From: Diphasiastrum complanatum
Taxonomy: Eukaryota > Streptophyta > Lycopodiopsida > Lycopodiales > Lycopodiaceae
Assembly (NCBI GenBank): GCA_029204225.1
Contig: CM055111.1
Coordinates: forward strand, 27,067,540 to 27,131,539
DNA: 64,000 nucleotides
Direction: 5' to 3'
Each line of letters begins with the position of its first letter. Within the stretch, counting starts at the first letter, position 1. The position numbers and the translations under genes are program-made. Shown here piece by piece: positions 48,186-59,600 of the stretch. The notes beneath the pieces were generated by a model. It saw nothing but the letters and a program-made list of their open reading frames with translations, ran no database searches and had not been told where the DNA came from.

Positions 48186-50310
48186 TATTGTTGTCAGATC
48201 TATATTCATGCACACACTTTGAATCAATGTTTGAGCTAAGAAAAGGAAATGCTAACCATTATGCCAAAATTCCAAGACAACTAGGATTCGCAATTACCTT
48301 TGCATGTAATCTCAGATACACACTCTTTTTATTCAAGAAATTTGTGGCAATGCCTTTGTGGTATACCATGACACTCTTGTTTAACTTTGAATTGATCATT
48401 TGTTTAGAGTTTTATTCTAATTTCATTCTCTTCGACCCTGATGTTTGATCATTGTTTTTGAAAAATATTTGTCATGTGAAAAAGTAAATTGAAAGCAAAT
48501 CATAACATCAATACATGAAATTCAAAAGACAATTTTCGTAGAACTCATTTGTTTGCCAAATATTTACAGTAGCTTGAATTTGTCTAAGTGGTCATTTTAA
48601 ATTTGAGCGATTTGAATGCCAATGTCTCGTGATATATCAATCACATTGTTCCGTATGTTTCATGTTTGGTTGTAACTATGAGCACATCAAAGTGAAAAAA
48701 CGAAGTCTTGCAATTTTAAAGAAAAAATATAAACTCATTTTTTAACTAAAGCTCACTTACAAAAGACATGCCAAGTTTAAAAATTATTCCCAGAGCTTCA
48801 AGGTGTCATTACAAAACAAGACTTGTACCAGCATTAAAACATGACTTGGAAGCCAAAGAAGGCCAGAAATATGTATAAGGTATTGGTTTAGAGGCTATAG
48901 GCTAGTAAACTATATGTTGAGCAACATGTGCCGCTCAAAATACAATAAGCTACAATTATATGTTTGCTAACGAATAGTGTATGTAGCTAGTATGTGAGTA
49001 AATTTCATTTATCATTTATTTATTTTTTTGCACACATGTGGTGTCATTTGTTCGTTGTCTTCCTGCGTAGTTCGTCCTTCCTTCGACTAGGAATGGCATT
49101 TCACATCCTTTTGCTGGCCATTTTTATGGCATATTATGGGTCAAACTATTTTCCATAAAATGGCACAATCTAATTTTTTAAAATTGATATCTCTTTCCTT
49201 GCTAAACTTCTTGGCCTTGACTTTGATTTGCGATATCTACAGCTTGTAACTTGTGACTTTTGCTATATTGCAAAATTTGCCATATTTGAGAGCTGGCGAT
49301 ATTTGCAAACTTATGCCAATCTTGCACCACCATGAAAACATAACTTGAAACCCAAATAAGGCCAAGAATAAGGACAAAGATATATGTGGCTTTAGGGTGT
49401 TTTCACACACAAGCCCCCATGTAGTAGATGACTTGGCATAAAAAGTGGTGACTTGGGCTTAGTAAAGATGTTGGGCACTACTCCCGACATCTCCACTTTT
49501 GTACGACCACTATTTTTTAGGAGAATTATTAGGTGGGAGAACATCATGATGGTTGTTCTTGGATAGAGGAGAGAGAAAAAAGGCCCTCAGGATCTCCTTC
49601 ATCGTTCTTCCACCACGCAAGGGGCCGCTGCAACTCACGCAGCTCAAGAAAAGGAGCGAGATTATAATAATGATCGTGCACATGGTGAAGATTTCATCCC
49701 TTTTGCCTTGGAAACATATGGATGTCTTCATAAGAAATTTAATGATTTTTTGTCATCATGTGCGGAGATTGTGGTGAAACGCCAGGGACAAAGCATTACG
49801 TTACCATCCGTCATTGTTTCTTTCTACCGTTAGCGTATTTCTATTGCATTGCAACATTCATAGGCGCTTTCCATTCTTCGATGAGCTCAATTTGCACGAG
49901 CAGTTGTTTCAAAGCTTCATGCATTGTCTATTAGTGATACTATTTTAGTTAGTTAATTACATCCAGCAGTTGGTGTTGAGTACTTAATTTATTGTTTTAA
50001 GTTATATTAAGCTTTTGATTAGCTTCTTTCATTTTTGCCATTTGGCATTATCATTCTATATAGTTTCATCTCCTTGTGCGTTCATGGGTTTTTTCATCAT
50101 TTAATGATCACCAATGTTTTGAAAGGTGAGCAATCCAAAGCAATTTCCATAGCTAAATATTTTACTCAATTTGAAGGGTGCTACAAAGGCTTTTTCATAT
50201 AATAAACTTTTAAGTGGAAAGGTTAAAAATGGAATCGCATCTCTATGTAAGGAAAATAGGTTGTGAAAGGCTAAGAAGGTTTCGAAATGCAACCCAATAG
50301 ATGCACTATG
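48186..50310. other. Region upstream of GSTK with no gene recognised
   Basis: AT-rich with short motif-free ORFs. No transposon domains were recognised. Confidence 0.4.
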
Positions 50311-50311
50311 C

Positions 50312-50400
50312 ACGCGCGTGTGTTAATGGGGATGAAAAAAGACAGAAAAAAAAACGCGCGTGTGTGTTAATGGGAATGAAAAAAGACAGAAAAAAAAAAC
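50312..50400 (+). promoter_or_regulatory. Tandem duplication in the GSTK upstream region
   Basis: A unit of about 44 bp (CGCGCGTGTGTTAATGGG(G/A)ATGAAAAAAGACAG plus poly-A) is present twice in tandem, about 190-270 bp before the GSTK ATG. A TGACTCA motif, a known bZIP-type site, follows at 50427-50433. No clear TATA box is seen. A regulatory role is inference. Confidence 0.4.
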
Positions 50401-50585
50401 AGAAACACATTGGGTGGGGGTATGTGTGACTCATCATCCCTATTGCACCCCATTGTGTGAAAACACCCTTACATGATAAAGCACATTGTATGTCACCAAA
50501 CAAACATCATTTCTAACACAAATTTCTTGCCTTGCCACGGAAGAGAGTCTTCATCCAGGAGCACAATTGAGAGTTGGGAAGGGCG

Positions 50586-50683
50586 ATGGAGGTGGGAGCA
50601 ATGGACGCCAAAACTATAAGGGTGCTGCTTTGTATGGACGTCGGCTCTCTCTATTCTTGGATCTGCCTTGTCCTCCTTCTAAG
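50586..50683 (+). CDS. GSTK exon 1
   Basis: Encodes [15 protein letters not shown] and then [10 protein letters not shown] up to L-L-L-R. The donor is AAG|GTGTGA at 50684. The last codon is split: AG here plus G from exon 2 gives Arg, matching the R-Y junction of other kappa GSTs. A second in-frame ATG at 50601 may be the true start. Confidence 0.75.
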
Positions 50684-53600
50684 GTGTGATACTCAGAGCG
50701 TTGTAGCAGTTGAAAAGTGCTCCTTGTTCACATAAGAATTGTGTTTGCTCAGCTGAAAATGTAGTCGCAAAAACACAGTCAAGTATAGCCCCATTCATAT
50801 TTCTTTTGAGCTCTGAAGTGGAGGTTGCATAGTCTGCTAGTTCGATACTGTAGCTCATTCTCAGACCTTTCTACAACCTGTTGCAACCTTCAGATATCGG
50901 GCAGTGTTTGCCTCTACAACGCAGTTCTTTAGCAGACCTCATAGTTGAGGTTTATTCTTAATCGCGTACTAGAGCTTCTTACTAAAACTTGTATGAGTTG
51001 TTAGAACCTGTACCTTCCTTGATCGAGGATCCTTGGCCATGAAACGGTCGTTACTTTACTCTTTGCCGTCCAAAACCCTAATGCTTTCCAACAGCAACCT
51101 TTTCATGATAGTCGTTCTTCTTACACTTCTTACAGAAGAATGGTGAATTATTGGGTGAAGAAAAGGAATTATCAAAATGAAATGCAGATCCGTCAGTAGA
51201 ATCAAAACAACACCCGCTACATTTAACAGGGGCAAAAGATCTGAGTATTAGGGTGAATTCTATATAGGATGAAGTGGATATGGGAGATCTTCAAAACATA
51301 GAAAATATTGTTCAATCTAGTTTTCAATTGCCACATTGTAGCTTACGGTTGGTGGACTGGCCTTTTTCTGTTGATGTGTGAAAGTAGTGGTCACGATGAT
51401 TGCATTGAGGCCCATTACAGTTTGGAAGATATCAAACTGATTAAGTGGTTTATTGATCCATTTTTACTAAATCATTTACCTTAGAATTCAAAATGGCCTT
51501 ATTTTCTTTTAAATGAATTGTGATTTTGTCTCCTTTGCAACATAATCTAAGTAAATAATAATATATTATGGTTGAACACTTTTGTATTTCATGCTTTTCT
51601 GGTTACAGTACTTCTTGTTAGTATTGTAGAAAAAGATTCGTTAAAGAGTCTTTGCATCTCCTTGAGTGTCTTGGAAATATTCATTGGCCACGTGTCGATG
51701 TTAACTTTATAGAGTGTTGAGTTCTTCCTTTCACAGAATATGCATTCAATCACAGATATTCACATCAATTACAACAAGAGATAGCATCCACAAAGCATTC
51801 TCCAACAAAGAGAATTCAATGAAAGACAAAGGCTGTTGTCAGTAGCTCATGCGCTTCCCCATTGAGATCTCTAAATAATAAGGTCAAGGTGCCAAGCTCG
51901 ATAATTTGAGAATTGAGAGTCTTTGTGTTAGAACTTTACTCCTTGTCCCATTTGTAAACAATTTTAAAGTTTTACATGACAGTTGAACATCTTGTAATTA
52001 TTTGTAATTATTGAAAATGGCTTGGCACCAACATGTGGTGACAGTTTTAATTAAGTTCTAATCTGTGGGTACTAAACCTAGAGAGTCGTGCTTAGCTTTG
52101 GCATGGGGTATTGGGTAATTTATTTGGATTGGTTGGATCGACCTCGTAAAAAGTAGGTGAGTTGTCCAGTCAACATCACACATGTCATATTCTTACTGGG
52201 ACACTTAGTTTAGTGTATTAAGGACACATGTCACACGATCCTACTTACTTGCCTATGTGTTAGGGTATTGACAAGTGGTAAGTTTTGGTTGTGCATGGAG
52301 TTTGCCATTTGTCGACAATAGGATGTGTTAGTGTCAAGGGTTGCTTGAGGATTGGGATATGAGAGCCCAAGAGAGGCATTCCTTATCACTTTGTATGCAG
52401 CGATTGCTGGGAGGAGACGTAGCAACTAGGTCTTGTAGTGTACTATGGGCATCATATTGTGTTGTTTCTACCTAATTGCTGTCTTGAATTTGTTGTCCTA
52501 TAGCTTGCTGAAGTTCTGCATACAGTTGCTGGCCTTGTAGGATTCAGATTGCTAATTTTTTGCAGATTTCTCACACTTTCATAGCTTGTTTTGTGCTACA
52601 GCAACTCACGGACAATATCTACCCTAGTTGTCGAGTCCTTTGGTAAATTTCGAGTCTATACCAAAATTTGAGTCCTTTGGTAAATTTTGAGACTTTATTC
52701 GAGTCCTTTGGTAAATTTCGAGACTTTACCAATCTTCAAGTCCTTTGATAAATTTTGAGTCTTTACCAAAATTCTAGTCTTTCCAAAAATTTGAGTCCTT
52801 TGGTAAATTTCGAGTAAACTCCATGCATAGAATCTGAAAAGGGGTGGCAGGGGTGACAAAATTTCCAAAATTTACACATGTGGGGAATGTCCACAAGTAT
52901 GATGGATCTAATTAAGCTTTGTGATTAGCACAGTAACCTGATTCTAGATTGATTAACAAGATCTAGTTCAGAAGATATGGCTTAACCACAATCTAGCATG
53001 CTAAGCATCAAAATATGATAGCAATAAATCAATCGTGAGCAAAAGTACAAGATATCAATGTATTAGCATTAGTCTCAACACGAGTTAAATGTTTTTCAGC
53101 ATTCAAATCTGGAAGATAGTAGTTGCAAGGGTGGATGTTATGGAGGTTATCTTGCAATAATTCTTGATTAGTTAAAGGCTACTAGATTCCCACAAGAGTC
53201 GAAGAGAGCTAGTGGTACATTTCTATTAAAGACTTGAAGCCACCAAAGTACATAGGAGCAGTTGCTCTGTGTATATAGTAGAAAGTGTACAAAGTTACAT
53301 GCAAAAATCTCCATTCAATCTTGAGTTATGGAGACATGTGTCCAGTTCTCTCTCTCTCTCTAGAGAGGAAACCACACTTATTTGTAGTGAGTCACTTAGT
53401 TAACTTGGGTCCTTCATGACATGTCCGGGGATTCCCCCTTAGTTTGTTGTCTAGTGCATGTGGTGGAGGTTAGAACCACAAGACCACCCACCCCTAATGG
53501 AGCTCCATGTTGTCCTATCATCTGGTGGTACACCACAAGGGATGCTGGGGTGTCTGAAAATAATCCCACCTCTCCTGCCAAATGTCCAACAGCTCCTAGA

Positions 53601-56600
53601 ACATGCAACAACAAAAGACACATTACAATCAATAGCTATTTCTTATGCAAATATAGAAAACAAAATGGAAACACAGAGATAACGAGAGGAATTGGACCTG
53701 GCTTCGTCCAAGTGGGATCTGGTCAATGCCTCTCCAATGTGGTCCATAAACTCGTACATGAGACTGAGAATGCATCCCTCTCAGTCTACTAGGCGCAACA
53801 CATAAAATACAGGCCTCAACACCTCAGTGAGCTCTAACGCCCGCATCCAAAACTCAATTTTAAACACAATCGTCTGAAAATGAGTGCCATTTTCATTACG
53901 ACCTCTGAACTCATCGTAAAAACACCACCACGAGTGGCATCCACTCCTTGTAAAAACACAAGGCCAAGTGGGCAAGAAACCATGATATAACGATGGATCT
54001 ATGACGAATGTCAGTCCATTCGTCGGACAATATAGAGCAACCGTAACTGCAAAACAAATTCCATCAAACTTAAGTTAGACACTTGCCATATCAAACACAT
54101 ATAGCTTAGATACACATGCTAGCAAGCTACAACAAATGCAAAAGAAACTTCTTAAATGAAAAGGAAAAAGGAAAAGATTCTTATGTCTACGAAGCTGAGC
54201 CCTGTCCTGGCTACTGAAAAAAGATCTGTGTTGGTCTCAGTGGCTGGCTAGACGACCCATCATGTCGATGCCCATATGTCTGTCGTAGCCTGTCTATCTC
54301 AGCATCCGAAATGGCACTGCACAGTGCAATATCCATGCCTCGCCCATCTGGCTTGGTCGATCGCAACAAGTGGGCCCTAACCCTGGTAAGTGACTCAGTG
54401 AACTCGAAACCGCAATGGTAGGATCTCCATCGGTGGGCACCAGAACCATGGGACGAAGCCACATCCCCTTGTAAAGGGCAATCTCTGCCCACATGCCCGT
54501 ACCGACATCATGACGATGTGACCTATCAGCTATAGGCACTGCAACTGCTCAAGGCCTTGCAAAGCATACATAAAGCATGCAAAGGATCAGTATGTTGCAA
54601 CTCATCTCACAAATTAGGAAAAAAATGATGTGAAAAAGCGGGCATGACATTCAAAACATGACATACGTGTTGTAAGGGCGACAATAGATATTCATGGCAT
54701 TCTTCTAGGCATTAAGAAACACAATGTAGCATCTTACAGCATGTCAATAGAAGACATCTTGAAGTTTTTCCCTCCTTGACCCAAGCCAAATAGGAATTGT
54801 TCCTATCTCTTGAATCTCGCATTGATCACCATTTGCAGCAAGAATAAACTTCTTAGAACTTGAATATGATGAAAATCAAGAAAAATACTTCCTTTGCCTT
54901 TGATGTGAGAGCTTACCCACTATCAATCCACTGGATGCCATTCACAAGCTCTCAAAGATCCATCATTCTCTCCACATTTTGATCTCAGATTGTACCTGCA
55001 AAAATGACTTTTTTGCACGTAAATAACATGTCAAAACAATAGATTGGATGATCCAAACCCAAATCTACCCATAGATTTGAGATCCTTGTAGATTTGTCAA
55101 TCCCTAGCACAAGGAATTTCCACAAAATCTTTAAACATGCCAATCTGGGACTAAATAAAAAATAAGATCTCCACATTGGTCTAGCAAACACGTGTGGGGA
55201 AGGCACCTGAACTCAAAAAACAATGATAGATCCCAAATTCACAATGCTACCACTGATAGAAACTCTCCTCTCATAACTAGCTTTTTCCTCTCAAAACTTG
55301 CTAATTTTGGACTCTCTTTGGATCAAACACTCAAACTCTTGGACTTGGCTCTGATATCATGTGAAAACTAATGACATTTAGGACCATAAATGGATCCATT
55401 ATTTCTATCAAAAGTAGCACCTAGACACAATGTAGAACTATTAGCAAGAGAAATCTAAACAAATTGTCTATTGTCCAAAACTGGTTCACACATGTGAAAA
55501 GAGGTATAGTACGAACAGAGGACAGAGATCAAACCTTAAGTAGTAATCAATGCATTGTACTTCAAAAAATGCATGCAATAGAACAATCTACACAAGCTTG
55601 AAGCTAGAAATCTCAAAATTGCCAAACTCTCTCCAATTTTTTATTACAAAATGAAATCCCAAAGGGCATATACATAATGGCTGAGCCCAAGCTGGTCTGA
55701 ATCAGATCTCACACGTGTGAGGGTGCCACCTAATCAGTCCTTCAGCTATTGCTAAAGTCTGGATCTAATTTGTTGGTGACCAATGAGATTGTACCTCTCC
55801 AAAATTCCTCTTTTCTAGGAGGTAGATCCTAACTTAATGAAAGTTGGAAATGACTTATCTACTCATAAGACTAAGTCCTAAACTATTTAAGCTTGTCCTT
55901 CACACGTGGGAACAACCTCCACACGTGTGGGATCCACCTATGTACATATTTACAAGGTTTAATCAAGCTAATCTTTTGCATTTTTCACAGTAGTCTTAGA
56001 GTACTTAGGAACTTGAAAAAAGGCCTTGCCCTTGCTCGTTGAGCTTAAAAGGTTTCCTATTCTGAACCACACTGGCCTTAGCTCACACCTGTCAATCCTG
56101 CACTTCCTTTTTCATGGCTGGCCAAATGTACAATTTCGAAATTGCCCCAAGTTCTCTAGGAACCTGAATGATTTGAAATTTGGCCCATCAAGTCATGCAT
56201 ACAAAATATCCTTCCTTAGGTAAACATCTGTGGGGATGAGTATTCTATTTCCATGACACAATAACCTGTCTCACATAAAGTATTTCAAGTGGGATCTTAT
56301 TCTTGCTCTCCCTTGCACTTTGTACTAGTACAAAATGAGACACGTTTTCTTGTAAGATGGAGACGTGCCTCATCTTACACCAAGTCTAGAGCTTGTTTGC
56401 ATAATCATCTGCTGAATAAGCTTCCCTTATTCAGCCAAGAGTGTCCCTCCTTATGATGGTAAAAGACAACACATAATACATTTGTGATAAGACATCTGCC
56501 ACATTGTTATGGGTTTCAGGTTTATATTTGTTTCCCATACAAGACTCATGAATCAATTGTGTCCGTTGACCTTTTCGACTTTTTAAATCTGACCGGCCAC

Positions 56601-59600
56601 ATAAAAATTTCAAAGTAGTGATGTCATGCCTTAGAGCATAAACAATGGCATATAAGTCCTTGTCATGACTCGTGAGTTGGCCAATTCACTTGAGATTTCC
56701 CATATTTTGGTCAGAAATGCTTTTGGTTGACCATCCTGTTTTGACACAACACCTACAACTGTGCTATCTACATTTGTTATCAAATCAAACGGTGCATTTG
56801 AATCCACTTTATGCAACACATGAGTTGTGGCCATCTCATGCTTAAGCCGATCAAAGGCATCTTGCTGACAAACCCCCTAGTCTCTCCTTAGACCCTTATT
56901 TTTTGAGATTCATTAACAATGTTGCAAACATCCCTTGATGAATTCATGGTACCAACTAGCCATCCCAAGAATTGACTTCACATCTTATAACAGGGTGGAT
57001 TCCAAGTAGGAATTTCACCTCCATCTTCCATGGATCCATCTACACTTGTTCCTTAAAGAACAAATGCCCGAGGTATTCTACCTGCTGCATAAGGAGCTCA
57101 CATGAAGATTCCTAGCATAAAATTTGTGATTTTATAAGAATTGTAATATTGTTTGCACAAGTGAGACATGTTCACCCAACCTCTTAGGCTCCTAATAAAA
57201 CCTTGAGATATATAATAAAAAACTTTCCAAGAAAGGGTTGGACGATCATATTCATGATCTGCTAATAACTTGTTTAACTCTTTTGGACCAGTTCTCAGAA
57301 ATAGGACTTGAAAGAGCATTTACAATTCTCTGTTTTCTCATTTCCCAGTGCCATAAATGAAAGCCAATAGTTAGATGGTCATGATGTGGCTTGTCACACG
57401 TGCCAAATAGCATAGGATTCCATTCATAAGGATCTAAGGAAGCGAATGGCGGACGCGAACGCGCGCTTCCGGACGCGCGTTCGAGTCCGTGTCCGGATGC
57501 GTCTAATTTTTTTTATTTTTTTTTAAAATTTTAGACTTAAAAAAATTTAAAAAGAAAAAAAAAAATTTGGCATCCGGACCCCCGGACGCGTCAGTTTTTT
57601 TTTTTTTTAATTTTTTTTGTTAAAAGAAAAAAAAAATTGGACGCCTCCGACCCCGCGTCTGGGGGTCGGACGCGTCCGGGTCCGGACGCGGGCATTCCGG
57701 CCCGGACTTTCATGTTTGATAAGGATGTTCTCAAGTTGACCTAAGTGATAGAACCTTTGGAACGAGTCCAAATCATGCTTAGATACAAGAGAGAAAAAGT
57801 AGGAGCTATTTTTGGTAATTTTTATATTGTTGAGGGATCTCCAAGATTCTAACCCTAACTTGGTAGGGATGAAAGGTCCACCAAAATTAGCATTAGGGGT
57901 AGGTTTAGGGCTACTCATACCTGCCCAAAACCGTGATGGATCATGTATATATAGGTGATGATCTCTCACCAAAATCAATCAAGTAATTTCATGATTTTTC
58001 TCTCATATTGGTGCAATTGCTCTCTATGTTCATAATTCTTTGAGTTCTTGTGATTCTTAATCATTATAGGATTGAATGCGGGTCTGGTGTACAGTGCTCA
58101 GACTGTGAGAGGTCGTACTTTCACACGTATGAAGGCTTCTTCAAGGATTTGGGCCATTTAGTGAGGTTCAAGCATAGATTATTGATGGATTTTGATGGTG
58201 CAACTTGTGCTAACTTTATGGAATCATAATCTATTATTTCCCTCATCATTTCAAGTGTTTTAGGATCCTTATTTGCTGTAATTTTTGCATGATATCAGAG
58301 CCTAAATGTTGAAATGAGCTAAATCCTTGCTTTTCATTCAATTTGATCACAATTTTTGATCTAAATCTTGTGTAGATTGGATCTTAGCATCTAGCATTGA
58401 TTCTAGAACCCAAAGTGAGTCAAATCCGTTGGAGATTGGTGTTGTGTGACTTCATTTGCAAGTATTTAGGTGTCTAAAACCAAAGGCTTAGTTGAATTCA
58501 ATCAATAGCAAGTTTTGCTTGCTCCAAGCAATGATTTCTAAGCGAGTTTTGGAGGTGATTTCATAGAGGAGGCTTTACAAGGTTTGTGAAGCTTGTGCTT
58601 TATCCAAGGCTCATAAGAAGGTGTTTCCTAACTCCATCACAAAGTCATCTCATCCACTTGAACTCATACACTCGGATGTGCATATTGCTAGCACCAAATC
58701 TAATGGAGGTTCATCCATGTTTTTAACCTTCATTGATGACTACTCAAGATATTGTTGGGTGTTCTTACTTTCCTTCAAGTCTCAAGTATTTGATACTTTT
58801 GTAAAGTTCAAGTTGTTTGTGGAAAAGCATCATAATCATAGCATCAAGATTCTTAGAAGTGACAATGGTGGAGAATTCATCTCCAATGAGTTCAAGGCCT
58901 TTTGTGAGGAGGAAGGGATCAAGAAAGAGACTTCTTGTCCTTACACTCCTCAACAAAATGGAGTTGCTGAAAGAAGGAATAGAACATTATGTGAATGTTC
59001 TAAGGCTTTAAGATTGGATGCTTGTTTGCCCAAATCCTTTTGGGGTGAATCTCTTGTATGTGCAAACTACTTGATGAATAGGGTGTCTTGCAAAGCAATT
59101 GAAGGCAAAACTCCTTATGAGATGTTGTATGGAAAGAAACGCAATCTTAATCACTTGAAAGTTTTTGGGTGTATATGTTATGTGCATGTGCCATTGGAAA
59201 CAAAAACCAAGGAGGATCCATCTTCCACAAGAGGGATCATGCTTGGATATGCAAGCTCAAGCAAGGGCTACAAAATCTATCTCCCATCCTTGAACAAATT
59301 TGTTGTTTCAAGGGATGTTATATTTGATGAACATAATATGCATATGTGCTTGAAGAAGGCTCAAGTGCTCCAACAATCAAGAAGAAGATGGCCGAGGAGC
59401 AAGATCTTGATTTTGAGGAGGAGCTCATGGAGGAGCAAGCACCAAACCCACCTATCACACCAAGGAGATCTTCAAGGGCAAAAGTGGAGCCATCAAGGCT
59501 CACATATCAAGGCAAAGGGCAGCAAGCTGAGGGTATCTCATCCACTTCTTATGCTTTATCTAGTTTTGAAGAACCATCTAATGTTAAAGAAGCATTGAAC

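Noticed and set aside
53421-53792. 123-codon plus-strand ORF
   Set aside because: It is the opposite strand of the hAT transposase relic, which explains the openness better.
57601-57978. 123-codon minus-strand ORF, also seen at 60791-61027
   Set aside because: It lies in the LTR of copia element E, opposite to its coding sense, and its C-terminal part comes from the inserted CpG-rich block.
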